From Chryseobacterium gilvum (GTDB lineage Bacteria; Bacteroidota; Bacteroidia; Flavobacteriales; Weeksellaceae): a stretch of 64,000 bases of DNA. This document shows, piece after piece, positions 1 through 8,857 of this stretch. The position numbers and the translations under genes were made by a program. The notes below the pieces were generated by a model, which did no database searches, was not told the origin of the DNA, and saw only the letters and a list, made by a program, of their open reading frames with translations. The stretch is from NCBI RefSeq assembly GCF_025628965.1, contig NZ_JAOTEN010000001.1, forward strand, positions 496,001-560,000, in the 5' to 3' direction. Numbering within the stretch: position 1 is the first letter of the stretch; the number at the start of each line of letters is the position of its first letter.

Positions 1-2
1 TA

Positions 3-530
3 GTTGTACCTGCAAGCGGAACACTTACCATTGAAACAAAAGGAGTAACAGGATCTCCACTTACCGACACCGTGCTTTCAGTACATGGAGGAACTTGTGG
101 AGGAACATTTACAGATATTGCATGTGATGATGATACCGGAGACGATAATTTCTCAAAAATTTCTTTAACAGGTCAAACACCGGGAGCAACCTTGTATGTG
201 AGCGTTTGGAGATATACGAACAACAGTTCAAACTTAGATGGTCAGTTCCAGCTTTCCGCATATGATGCGTCTGTGTTGGCAACTTCTGAATCTGCTGTTG
301 CTAAAAATAACATTAAAGCATATCCAAACCCATTTTCTGATGTATTGAATATTTCAGATGTGGCCAAAGTAAAATCGGTATCTGTAAGCGATGTCTCAGG
401 AAGATTGGTAAAAACGATTGACAGCCCATCTTCAGCACTTCATTTAGAAGAATTAAAATCAGGACTGTATTTAGTGACATTGAATATGAAAGATGGTTCT
501 CAACAAACGATCAAGGCAATCAAAAAGTAA
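3..530 (+). CDS. T9SS type A sorting domain protein, 5' end outside window
   Basis: C-terminal part of a secreted protein; the open frame runs off the left edge, so the start is not visible. The visible part begins in a beta-rich domain resembling the pre-peptidase C-terminal (PPC) type, with a CDDD acidic motif after a GGTCGG turn. It ends in a roughly 80-residue T9SS type A sorting domain (YPNPF motif, then SVSVSDVSGRLVKT, then GLYLVTL, ending KAIKK). The same domain and tail close the next gene, whose PPC-like region aligns almost residue for residue, so the two are recent paralogues. The protein is presumably exported by Sec, crosses the outer membrane by T9SS and is anchored or released at the surface. 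Its function is unknown. Confidence 0.85.
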   Translation, partial: VVPASGTLTIETKGVTGSPLTDTVLSVHGGTCGGTFTDIACDDDTGDDNFSKISLTGQTPGATLYVSVWRYTNNSSNLDGQFQLSAYDASVLATSESAVAKNNIKAYPNPFSDVLNISDVAKVKSVSVSDVSGRLVKTIDSPSSALHLEELKSGLYLVTLNMKDGSQQTIKAIKK

Positions 531-555
531 GTAAACAATTTTATATTTAAATGGA

Positions 556-584
556 TAGCGGCTGTAACGGCCGCTATTTTTTTT
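556..584 (+). terminator. Rho-independent terminator
   Basis: A 7-bp GC-rich stem (TAGCGGC / GCCGCTA) with a 7-nt loop is followed by eight T. It lies 26 nt after the stop of the first T9SS gene. Confidence 0.85.
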
Positions 585-847
585 GAAATAATAAATTATT
601 ATGAAATTTTTTTATGTTAAGTAGTTTTTTCATTCACAAGTGATTTTTTTAAAATTTTTGTAAATATCTGGCAATCACTGTACAGTATTTTTTATTTATA
701 TATTATGTTAAATAAAAAATTAAATAATTGTTTTATTTTTATGTAAAAAAAATGCATTAAAACTTATTAATGGTAATAAATTTATTTAAAGTGTTATTTT
801 TAATTTAAATTTTTTTAATTTTGTGACCTAATTTAAATTTTACAAAT
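585..847. other. AT-rich intergenic region
   Basis: This is the 3' part of a 317-bp gap between two T9SS genes. It is extremely AT-rich, with long A and T runs. Apart from the terminator at its left end and a -7 type promoter element near its right end, I see no gene or RNA structure in it. Confidence 0.6.
816..823 (+). promoter_or_regulatory. Bacteroidota -7 promoter element
   Basis: TAATTTTG matches the TAnnTTTG -7 consensus of Bacteroidota and lies 24 nt before the ATG of the next T9SS gene. No clear TTG -33 element is visible at the right distance. Confidence 0.5.
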
Positions 848-2689
848 ATGAAAAAACTTTTATTACTGTGTATGATGGCTTTCGGAGTGGGAGCATCAGC
901 GCAAATTGTAGTAAGCGAGAGCTTTGAAGGAAGTGCTCTTCCAACAGGTTGGACAAGCTTCTCGAATGCTACCTTAACAACAACGACAGGTGTGTCATTT
1001 GGCTCGTCTGCGGGTACGCCATGTGCAGGTACAAAAGGAGTGTACAAAAATCTATATTCGTCAGTTCCTGCATGGTATCTTGTTTATAGTTCTACAGCAT
1101 CTAATGGTACTGCAATGACTTATTCTTTTAAGTATCTTGCAAAATCATACGATGCTACTGTAACAGTAAAAGGTTCTGTGGCAGCTGATTATTCTGTAGA
1201 TGGCGGCACAACCTGGACAGACATCCTTGCTCCGGTTACACTTACAACTGCAGTTAATGGAAGTATTGCATGTACTACCGTTTCCGGGACCATTCCTGCA
1301 GGAACTATTGCAACAGGAGCGAATTTTAAGTTAAGATTTAAATCTCTTTACACAAGTCCAGGAGATTATTATATGGGATTTGATGATGTACAATTAGCGC
1401 AAACGGCAACGACTCCGCCAAGCTGTACTACTATTTCTAGCCCTGCGAATGCGGCAACGGGAGTTTCTATTACCCCTGCAATTTCATGGGCTGTTGCCAC
1501 AGGTGGTGCAAGCAGTTATTTGATCAACATAGGAACAACGCCGGGAGGAACCAATGTAATGAATGGAGTTGATGTCGGAAACGTAACAACCTATACGATA
1601 CCTACAGCAACACCTTTGAACTATTCTACCCAGTATTATATTAAAATCATTCCTAAAAATGCCATTGGTAATGCTACGGGCTGTACTGAGACATCATTTA
1701 CTACGGCCGCAATGCCATGTCCTAGTGTCACTGCTCCGGCAGCATCGGCAACAGGAGTTTCTACTATGCCGGTATTTTCTTGGTCAGCCGTTACAGGTGC
1801 AACTGGATATAAAATCTCTTTAGGAACTACTTCCGGTGGAACAAATGTTCTGAACAATGTAGATATGGGGAATGTTACTACATATTCATATACTGGTACT
1901 CCATTAATGTTGAATACAATGTATTATTATACCATTACTGCATATAATACTACTACAAATTCTGGTACAGGATGTACAGTAAGATCATTCACGACCTCTT
2001 CGGTAGCTCCACCAGCGAATGATAACTGTTCAGCACCTATGGCATTAACAGTAGGGACAGATTTTGCTTCTGGCGCAATGACGGTTACCAATGCAGGTTC
2101 ATCAGCAGACGGAACAGCTCAGTCATGTCAAACAAGTGCAACAAACAATGTTTGGTTCTCTGTAGTAGTACCGGCTTCAGGAAATGTAAAAATTGAAACC
2201 AATTCAGTAGCATCTTCTACTTATACAGATTCTGTTATCAATGTATTTGGCGGAACTTGCGGATCTTTAACTTCAATAGCATGTGATGATGATAGTTCGG
2301 CGGATGGAAATTTCTCATTGGTTTCATTAACCGGGCAGACTCCAGGAGCTACGTTATTGGTGAGCGTTTGGAGATATTCTTCAGGAACGGGAACAGATGG
2401 ATCATTTAAAGTTTCTGCTTATGATGCGGTAACGTTAGCTACTTCTGAAGCTGCAACCATTAAAAACAATGTTAAAGCATATCCTAATCCGTTTACAAAT
2501 GTGTTGAATATTTCAGATATTGCAAATGTAAAATCTGTTTCTGTAAGCGATGTTTCAGGAAGATTAGTGAAATCAATTGATAATCCTAGTTCGGTTCTTC
2601 ATCTTGAAGATTTAAAATCGGGATTATATTTTGTAACATTAAACCTAAAAGATGGTGCAAAACAAACTATAAAAGCAATTAAAAAGTAA
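848..2689 (+). CDS. T9SS type A secreted adhesin-like protein with FnIII-like repeats
   Basis: Secreted multidomain protein of 613 aa. Residues 1-18 form a Sec signal peptide ending ASA|Q. Residues about 20-190 resemble a choice-of-anchor J/MAM-type beta domain (ESFEGSALPTGW near the start, YYMGFDDVQL near the end). Two fibronectin III-like repeats follow (about 190-285 and 286-385; both have an SW core and GTT.GGTNV). Then come a PPC-like domain (about 390-530, ACDDDS) and a T9SS type A sorting domain (about 535-613, YPNPF, ending KAIKK). It sits in a tandem array of four such genes, each with its own terminator, so it is probably transcribed separately. The FnIII and PPC modules suggest adhesion or polymer binding; no catalytic motif is seen. 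Confidence 0.85.
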   Translation: MKKLLLLCMMAFGVGASAQIVVSESFEGSALPTGWTSFSNATLTTTTGVSFGSSAGTPCAGTKGVYKNLYSSVPAWYLVYSSTASNGTAMTYSFKYLAKSYDATVTVKGSVAADYSVDGGTTWTDILAPVTLTTAVNGSIACTTVSGTIPAGTIATGANFKLRFKSLYTSPGDYYMGFDDVQLAQTATTPPSCTTISSPANAATGVSITPAISWAVATGGASSYLINIGTTPGGTNVMNGVDVGNVTTYTIPTATPLNYSTQYYIKIIPKNAIGNATGCTETSFTTAAMPCPSVTAPAASATGVSTMPVFSWSAVTGATGYKISLGTTSGGTNVLNNVDMGNVTTYSYTGTPLMLNTMYYYTITAYNTTTNSGTGCTVRSFTTSSVAPPANDNCSAPMALTVGTDFASGAMTVTNAGSSADGTAQSCQTSATNNVWFSVVVPASGNVKIETNSVASSTYTDSVINVFGGTCGSLTSIACDDDSSADGNFSLVSLTGQTPGATLLVSVWRYSSGTGTDGSFKVSAYDAVTLATSEAATIKNNVKAYPNPFTNVLNISDIANVKSVSVSDVSGRLVKSIDNPSSVLHLEDLKSGLYFVTLNLKDGAKQTIKAIKK

Positions 2690-2712
2690 TATTTTTTAAT
2701 ACAAACTATTTT

Positions 2713-2746
2713 AATAGAGGCTAATTTATTAGCCTCTATTTTTTTT
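2713..2746 (+). terminator. Rho-independent terminator
   Basis: A perfect 11-bp stem (AATAGAGGCTA / TAGCCTCTATT) with a 6-nt loop and a run of T lies just after the stop codon. The terminator of the following gene has a very similar stem (AATAGAGACTA), which fits tandem gene duplication. Confidence 0.85.
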
Positions 2747-2826
2747 CAATAAATTAAATATAAACTTCATTAGATACCATATTATTGTTAAATTAGCACC
2801 TACATTATCAAATCAAAAATTATTAC

Positions 2827-4413
2827 ATGAAAAAAATTCTATTAGTAGGCTTTTTAGCCTTTGGTTTTGCAGGCTTTTCACAAACGTATTGTGTGCCAGA
2901 ATTTGAACAGGGATGTAACGACGGTGATCAGATTGACAGTTTTGAAATCCCAAGTGCTACATTCAGTCATTTGAATACGGGATGTTCAACAGCTTCTTAC
3001 GGAGATTACACGACGCAGATAATCAGCCTTAATGCGGGACTCAATTATCCGTTTTCTGTGACACACAATTTTGGAAGCCAAAATATCAGGATCTGGATTG
3101 ATTTTAACAATGACGGAACTTTCGATGATGCCGCTCCGGAGTTGGTGGCAGAGGGAAGCAGCGATTATGTGAACGGAGTAAATACGACTCTAGCAACTAT
3201 ATCGATTCCTGCTAATGTTGTACCTGCAACCTATAGGATGAGAGTAGGAGACCGCTATTCCAGCCAGCCCGAACCATGCAATATTTTTGGATACGGAGAA
3301 GCTCATGATTATACGGTAAATATTGGTGCCGCACCGAGCTGCTTAGCACCAAGCGGTTTAACGGTAAGCGCAGTGACTTCATCGTCAGCAAATATTTCCT
3401 GGACTGCACCTCCAAGTACTATCGGTGTAGGATATGAATATTATATTTCCACATCCAATACCGCTCCATCTTCTACCACAGTAGCTACAGGAACTGCATT
3501 GTCTACTGTAGTTTCAAAGGTTATTCCGAATCTGCAGCCGGCAACAGAATATTTTGTATGGATGAGATCTGCATGTACAGCTACTGAAAAAAGTCAATGG
3601 TCTCTTTCCGCAAATTTTACTACTCTATGTGCGGTGATAGTTCCTTCTTATACGAATGATTTTACAACATTTCCACCGGCATGCTGGTCGCAGGAATCTG
3701 GAGGATCTCCTACTACTACCGCTCCGACAGGAACTACTGAATATTGGTATGGAGCAGGATTCTTAAATTCGGGCTTTGAAGGTGCTGTAAAAATTAATCT
3801 TTATAATACCGATAGAGAAGGATGGTTAAAGACAGTTCCGTTTAACTTGTCCGGAGGAGGATATCGTGTAAAATTTGATTACGGACTTACTGAATATGCG
3901 GGTACAGCATCTTCTGCAATGGGATCAGACGATATTTTGCAGTTTGTAGTTTCTAATGACGGAGGAAATACTTGGACGGTATTACAATCATGGACTGCGG
4001 CCAACGCTCCATCTAATGTGTCTGCTCAGTTTTCTTTAGACCTGACTTCGTATACAGGCGCAAATACAATATTTGCCTTTTACGGATCTGATGGAACAGT
4101 GGATGATACGGAAGATTATGACTTCTTTATCGACAATTTTACCGTTGAGCAGATTGCACTTTCAACTTCTGAAGCAGGTGTCACTAAAAATAATGTAAAA
4201 GTATATCCAAATCCTTTTAATGATGTACTGTATGTTTCAGATATTGCCGAGGTAAAATCAGTTTCTGTGAGTGATGTGGCCGGAAGATTAGTGAAAACGA
4301 TTGAAAACCCTACTGTATCTCTTCATTTAGAAGATTTGAAATCGGGATTATATTTTGTAACATTATCTATGAAAAACGGTTCTAAACAAACGATCAAAGC
4401 AATAAAAAAATAA
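2827..4413 (+). CDS. T9SS type A secreted protein with GEVED and FnIII domains
   Basis: Secreted multidomain protein of 528 aa. The signal peptide is residues 1-18 (GFS|Q). A GEVED-type domain follows at about 65-165 (IWIDFNNDGTFDD, then GEAHDYTV at its end). Next are a fibronectin III domain (about 168-262, ending TEYFVWMRS..C and SANFTTLC), a choice-of-anchor J/MAM-like domain (about 270-445, ending DFFIDNFTV) and a T9SS type A sorting domain (about 450-528). The tail is very close to those of the neighbouring paralogues, but the passenger domains differ, so the array looks like a conserved secretion tail joined to varied cargo. The DFNNDG stretch may bind calcium. The ligand is unknown. 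Confidence 0.85.
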   Translation: MKKILLVGFLAFGFAGFSQTYCVPEFEQGCNDGDQIDSFEIPSATFSHLNTGCSTASYGDYTTQIISLNAGLNYPFSVTHNFGSQNIRIWIDFNNDGTFDDAAPELVAEGSSDYVNGVNTTLATISIPANVVPATYRMRVGDRYSSQPEPCNIFGYGEAHDYTVNIGAAPSCLAPSGLTVSAVTSSSANISWTAPPSTIGVGYEYYISTSNTAPSSTTVATGTALSTVVSKVIPNLQPATEYFVWMRSACTATEKSQWSLSANFTTLCAVIVPSYTNDFTTFPPACWSQESGGSPTTTAPTGTTEYWYGAGFLNSGFEGAVKINLYNTDREGWLKTVPFNLSGGGYRVKFDYGLTEYAGTASSAMGSDDILQFVVSNDGGNTWTVLQSWTAANAPSNVSAQFSLDLTSYTGANTIFAFYGSDGTVDDTEDYDFFIDNFTVEQIALSTSEAGVTKNNVKVYPNPFNDVLYVSDIAEVKSVSVSDVAGRLVKTIENPTVSLHLEDLKSGLYFVTLSMKNGSKQTIKAIKK

Positions 4414-4433
4414 TATTCCGACCTATAATTATT

Positions 4434-4469
4434 AATAGAGACTAATGTATTTTAGTCTCTATTATTTTT
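4434..4469 (+). terminator. Rho-independent terminator
   Basis: An 11-bp stem (AATAGAGACTA / TAGTCTCTATT) with an 8-nt loop is followed by a T-rich tract, 20 nt after the stop codon. Confidence 0.8.
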
Positions 4470-4627
4470 GGAGTAATAATTTTAATAAATTATTCGCTGG
4501 CTTCAGATTATATTCAAATAAAGATGCCCTGTTTTCAAATAATTGATTCTAAAACAATTGTTATTAAAAAATGTACACCATAATCGAAATATTGTTTTAA
4601 TTTAGTATTAATATTCAAAACTTCCAT

Positions 4628-6592
4628 ATGAAAAAAATTCTACTCTCATGTTTAATGATATTTTGCATGACGCTCCATGCACAGATTACTTTGGGGGCAG
4701 GAAGTACTGATACAGGTACAGCGCCCATCAGTACTTATTACGGATATTCTTACGTTCAGCAGATTTTTACAAAGCAGGAAATAAATGCCAACGCTGCAGG
4801 AAATATTACCGGGCTTAAATTTTATCTTCCCCCTTCATCAGACATTACCAATTCTGCAAATTGGGTAGTATATCTGGGAACTACTTCTAAAACAAGTTTT
4901 ACTTCAACAGCAGACTGGGTTCCGCTTTCACAGATGACTCAGGTCTTCTCTGGAAATGTGACCAATAATAATGGGGTAGTACAGATTACCTTTCCAACAC
5001 CTTTTCCTTATAATAATGTTGGGAATCTGGTTTTAGCAGCTGAGGAAAATTCTTCGGGATATGATGAGAACAGTTTTGAAGATATATTTTATGTTTATAA
5101 TTCAACACCCAACTCTGTTATCTACTATAAAAGTGACAATACCAATCCTAACCCTGCTTCACCACCGAATGGAGTATTAAGCAACGAAAAATCTGAAGTA
5201 ACCTTTCTGGGATTAGCTCCGAGTGCCACTATTGCTTGTCCAGGTGTAATATCTCCAGCAAACAATTCCGACTTTGTTTCTACAACGCCAAACATCTCTT
5301 GGCTTGCTGTTCCTGGTGCAACAGGATATAAAGTTTCCATAGGAACAACGCCGGGCGGAACAGATATTCTGAATCAGCAATCTGTGGCAACAACCAGTTT
5401 TACACTTTCTCAGGCATTAGGATTAAATACCATGTATTATCTGAAAGTAACTGCCGTAGGAACAAGTGGAGAATCACAGGGCTGCTCGAATACAATGTTT
5501 AAAACGAAACCTGCACCACCACTTAATAATGAATGTGCCAATGCAGTCACTTTAACGGTAAATCCGGACTTAAATTGTGGTATGGTTACGGCCGGATATA
5601 CTTTGGATGCAACAGATTCAGGGATTTCTCCAAATCCATGTTATGGAAATCCTGATGATGATGTTTGGTATAAATTTATTGCAACAGCCACTTCTCATAA
5701 AATTTCTTTAAATTCAATAGTTTCTGTAGGGAGTGATGAGAATGAAGACATGTATTTTCAGGTTTTCAGCGGTACATGTGGAAGTTTGGTAAATGTTTTA
5801 TGTTCCGATCCTTCATCAGCAGTCATTTCAGGACTTACAATAGGAACTACTTATTATGTAAGAGTGTATAGTTATGATGGGACGGGAAGCAATCAGAGTT
5901 TTACTATTTGCATCGGTAAAATTCCTCCTCCACCGGCGAATGATGCCTGTTCCGGAGCTTTAGCGGCAACCGTTTTTCCTTATACCTATACGCAGTCCGA
6001 TGCAGGTGGGTCAACAAATAATGCAGGATTTATCACAGGATGTTCGAATGATATGAATGACGGAACCTGGTTTAAATTTACCGGAAACGGAAGTGTGTTC
6101 AATATTAATGTCTCTATGCCTTCAGGAAGTAATTTTGACCCTCAAGTCGGGGTTTACAATGGTACTTGCGGCGCACTTTCCTGCGTATCTACAATTGATG
6201 ACGGAGGAGACGGTGAAGCGGAAGCATTGTCTTTGCCGACGGTTTCAGGTACAGTTTATTATGTGAATGTAGGACAGTACAGCGGCTCTTCTGATGAATT
6301 GGAAGATAACTTTACCATTACGATTTCTACAGGAACATTGGGAACATCTGAAAATGGAATGTATAAAACCAATGTTAAGGCATATCCAAACCCATTTACG
6401 GATGTCCTGAATATTTCAGAAGCAGAAAATATTCAGTCGGCAACGATTACCGATATGTCCGGAAAGCTGGTAAAAACGATTGAGAATCCTTCCTCGGTGA
6501 TTCATTTGCAGGATCTCAAAGCTGGAGTATATCTTTTATCATTATGGCAGAAAGATAATACACGGCAAACGATTAAAATAATTAAAAAATAA
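4628..6592 (+). CDS. T9SS type A secreted protein with FnIII-like and PPC-like domains
   Basis: Fourth member of the array, 654 aa. The signal peptide is residues 1-18 (LHA|Q). The N-terminal domain (about 20-195) begins with a repetitive Gly/Thr stretch and has no domain name I can assign. A FnIII-like domain follows (about 205-290, GATGYKVSIGTTPGGTD, shared with the 613-residue neighbour). Two PPC-like domains come next (about 295-425 and 430-565; NECANAVTL and NDACSGAL openings, FSGTCGSL and YNGTCGAL turns). A T9SS type A sorting domain ends the protein (about 575-654, YPNPF, ending IKIIKK). The tail is the most divergent of the four. The domain content points to a surface or released adhesin; no enzyme motif is visible. 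Confidence 0.85.
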   Translation: MKKILLSCLMIFCMTLHAQITLGAGSTDTGTAPISTYYGYSYVQQIFTKQEINANAAGNITGLKFYLPPSSDITNSANWVVYLGTTSKTSFTSTADWVPLSQMTQVFSGNVTNNNGVVQITFPTPFPYNNVGNLVLAAEENSSGYDENSFEDIFYVYNSTPNSVIYYKSDNTNPNPASPPNGVLSNEKSEVTFLGLAPSATIACPGVISPANNSDFVSTTPNISWLAVPGATGYKVSIGTTPGGTDILNQQSVATTSFTLSQALGLNTMYYLKVTAVGTSGESQGCSNTMFKTKPAPPLNNECANAVTLTVNPDLNCGMVTAGYTLDATDSGISPNPCYGNPDDDVWYKFIATATSHKISLNSIVSVGSDENEDMYFQVFSGTCGSLVNVLCSDPSSAVISGLTIGTTYYVRVYSYDGTGSNQSFTICIGKIPPPPANDACSGALAATVFPYTYTQSDAGGSTNNAGFITGCSNDMNDGTWFKFTGNGSVFNINVSMPSGSNFDPQVGVYNGTCGALSCVSTIDDGGDGEAEALSLPTVSGTVYYVNVGQYSGSSDELEDNFTITISTGTLGTSENGMYKTNVKAYPNPFTDVLNISEAENIQSATITDMSGKLVKTIENPSSVIHLQDLKAGVYLLSLWQKDNTRQTIKIIKK

Positions 6593-6597
6593 CCCTA

Positions 6598-6634
6598 AAA
6601 AATGGGCAGCCTTCTTAAGGTTGCCCATTTTTTT
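6598..6634 (+). terminator. Rho-independent terminator
   Basis: Stem ATGGGCAGCC / GGTTGCCCAT (one G-U pair) flanked by A and T runs, just after the stop of the last T9SS array gene. Confidence 0.8.
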
Positions 6635-6658
6635 ATGCATATCTATATAAACATAAAC

Positions 6659-6820
6659 TTACTTATTTGGTGACACCGTCTGAATATCTCCTGTAGTCAT
6701 ACCGGAGAATATACCAGGGAAAAACGTGACTAATATAAAATAAATGATTACCATTAATGGGATTAAACTGAACAGAATAATGATCCAGATATTGGGTGTG
6801 TTTTTCTTTTGTGGTTCCAT
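6659..6820 (-). CDS. small single-pass membrane protein, 53 aa
   Basis: A 53-codon frame that starts with ATG and ends with TAA. The peptide begins MEPQKKNTPN, has one strongly hydrophobic segment at about 11-38 (WIIILFSLIPLMVIIYFILV) and ends in a polar tail. It lies 46 nt downstream of the K+ channel gene on the same strand, so it could be co-transcribed with it. I do not recognise the family. The clean layout (charged start, single helix, polar tail, no overlap with another gene) supports a real gene, but its short length leaves doubt. It could be a small subunit or regulator of the channel; that is inference from position only. Confidence 0.5.
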   Translation of the reverse strand: MEPQKKNTPNIWIIILFSLIPLMVIIYFILVTFFPGIFSGMTTGDIQTVSPNK

Positions 6821-6865
6821 GATTTCTTTGTTATTTGATTAATACGATTAATTTGATAAAAAATA

Positions 6866-7693
6866 CTAAGCTAATTTCTTGCCACACTGCTTACAATATC
6901 GCGCGTCATCATCAATATCTTCATTTCCGCACCTTTCACAGATGAGTTCTTTATTCTGGCGTTTGTTTCTCATTTCCGCCGTTACGATTCCTGTAGGAAC
7001 CGCGATGATAGAATATCCTGCAAGCATTAGAATAACCGCAAAAAATTTTCCGGTAGGAGTAATAGGTGATACATCTCCGTAACCCACTGTGGTTACTGTT
7101 ACTACTGCCCAGTAAATAGATTGGGGAATGGTTTCAAAGCCGGGTCTCCCGCCTTCTACCATAAACATGAGAGATCCTACAATCACAGAAAAAATAATCA
7201 GAAATAATAAGAAAATATAGATTTTTCTAGAGCTGTTTTTTAAGGCTCTTACGATCAGAAAGCCGTCGTTCATAAAATCCAGAAGATTGAAAATTCTGAA
7301 AATCCTAAGCATTCTCAGCATTCTGAAAATCAGAAAATACTTTGTGATCGGGAAAAAGAAGCTCAGGTAAAACGGAATTAAAGCCAAAAAATCAATAATT
7401 CCGAAAAAACTGAAAATGTAATTCTTTTTATTCTTTACCACTGCAATCCGCATTACATATTCGGCAGAGAAAAACAGCGAAATGATCCATTCGGAAATAA
7501 TAAAATAGATATAGAATTTTTTGCCCAGAGCTGGGACGCTTTCCAGCATAATGATAATTGTGCTGAGCAGGATCAGGGAAAGCAAAATAACATCAAAAAG
7601 TTTTCCGAGTTTGGTGTCTGAACGGTAAATGATGCGGAAAATAAACCTTTCCCACAAAGAGTCTCCCGAAACCAGATTATGCTCTTTTTCCAT
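6866..7693 (-). CDS. voltage-gated-type K+ channel with C-terminal zinc ribbon
   Basis: Six-helix ion channel of 275 aa. S1-S3 lie at about 33-52, 62-83 and 93-114. S4 at about 118-137 carries the regularly spaced arginines R124, R127, R130 and R133 expected of a voltage sensor. S5 is at about 157-178, and the pore loop holds the K+ selectivity filter TVGYGD at 202-207, followed by S6 at about 215-238. The C terminus has four cysteines (252, 255, 267, 270) in two CxxC pairs, which form a small zinc ribbon in the cytoplasm. The fold and filter match the KvAP/Kch-type family; the zinc ribbon is an extra. Gating and physiological role are not shown by the sequence. Confidence 0.9.
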   Translation of the reverse strand: MEKEHNLVSGDSLWERFIFRIIYRSDTKLGKLFDVILLSLILLSTIIIMLESVPALGKKFYIYFIISEWIISLFFSAEYVMRIAVVKNKKNYIFSFFGIIDFLALIPFYLSFFFPITKYFLIFRMLRMLRIFRIFNLLDFMNDGFLIVRALKNSSRKIYIFLLFLIIFSVIVGSLMFMVEGGRPGFETIPQSIYWAVVTVTTVGYGDVSPITPTGKFFAVILMLAGYSIIAVPTGIVTAEMRNKRQNKELICERCGNEDIDDDARYCKQCGKKLA

Positions 7694-7757
7694 AAATGGG
7701 CATTTTTTTTAAATGTAGCAAATTATCACTATTTTCGTAACAAACATACAGAATAAA

Positions 7758-8855
7758 ATGACAATACATCAGGTAATTTCAGAAATAGAAAAGCGTATCC
7801 CTTTGCAGCAGGCGGAAGATTTTGATAATGTAGGGCTGTTGTGCGGAATTCCTGACCGCAATGTAAGCGGCATTCTGGTGTGTCACGATGCTCTCGAAAA
7901 TGTTATAAATGAAGCAATAGAAAAAAACTGTAACCTGATCGTATGCTTTCATCCCATTATTTTTTCGGGTTTAAAATCTTTAACCGGAAAAAACTATGTA
8001 GAAAGAGCAGTTTTGAAAGCCATTGAGAACAAAATAGCCATTTATGCGATTCATACTGCTTTTGACAATGATTATTTCGGAGTTAATGCTGGAATTTGTA
8101 CTCTTTTAGAGTTGAAAAATCTAAAAATTCTTCAGCCAAAGAAGAGTAATCTGAAACAACTGACGGTTTTTGTTCCAAAAGAATATTCTGAACGAGTTAG
8201 AGAAGCACTTTTTTCTGCGGGAGCCGGAAATATTGGTTTTTACGATGAATGCAGTTTTACAATTGACGGAAAAGGAACTTTTAGGCCGATAGAAGGTTCA
8301 GATCCTTTTTCAGGGCAAAAAAATATTCGTGAAAACGCTGATGAAGATATGATATCTGTAATTTTCGAATCGTATAAACAACATCAGATCATTGCTGCAA
8401 TGAAAGATGCTCATCCGTATGAAGAAGTTGCATATCAGGTTTATCAGCTGGAGAATGAAAATCAATATTCAGGATTGGGCATGTATGGCGAACTGGAAAC
8501 GGAAATGGAAGAAAAAGCGTTTTTGAAGTTTGTAAAAGAAAAATTTAATTTAAATATTATCAAACATTCAGACCTTACTCATAAAAAAATTAAAACAGTA
8601 GGCGTTTTAGGCGGTTCCGGAGCCAGCGGAATACCCGCAGCGGTTTCCAAAAAATGTGATGCCTATCTTACAGGCGATCTCAAATACCATGATTATTTCC
8701 TTGCAGAATCTAAAATGCTCATCTGCGACATCGGGCATTTTGAATCTGAGCAATTGGTGAGTCAGCAAATATTTGAAATTTTGTCACAAAAATTTAGTAC
8801 ATTTGCAGTCTTAAAATCGAGTGAAAAAACAAACCCAGTAAATTATTTCCTATAG
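7758..8855 (+). CDS. Nif3-like dinuclear metal center protein
   Basis: NIF3/YbgI/YqfO family protein, often labelled GTP cyclohydrolase I type 2. At 365 aa it is the long form, with a PII/CutA-like insert at about 130-235 (LTVFVPKEYSERVREALF to HPYEEVAYQVYQL) between two NIF3 halves. Metal-ligand motifs are visible: CFHPIIFSG near 63-71 in the first half and the GHFESE motif near 327-332 at the end. The family forms hexameric toroids with a two-metal site; the in vivo substrate is uncertain. The gene ends 2 nt before the coiled-coil gene that follows, so the two are almost certainly one operon, an arrangement I associate with Bacteroidota. Confidence 0.9.
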   Translation: MTIHQVISEIEKRIPLQQAEDFDNVGLLCGIPDRNVSGILVCHDALENVINEAIEKNCNLIVCFHPIIFSGLKSLTGKNYVERAVLKAIENKIAIYAIHTAFDNDYFGVNAGICTLLELKNLKILQPKKSNLKQLTVFVPKEYSERVREALFSAGAGNIGFYDECSFTIDGKGTFRPIEGSDPFSGQKNIRENADEDMISVIFESYKQHQIIAAMKDAHPYEEVAYQVYQLENENQYSGLGMYGELETEMEEKAFLKFVKEKFNLNIIKHSDLTHKKIKTVGVLGGSGASGIPAAVSKKCDAYLTGDLKYHDYFLAESKMLICDIGHFESEQLVSQQIFEILSQKFSTFAVLKSSEKTNPVNYFL

Positions 8856-8857
8856 AT

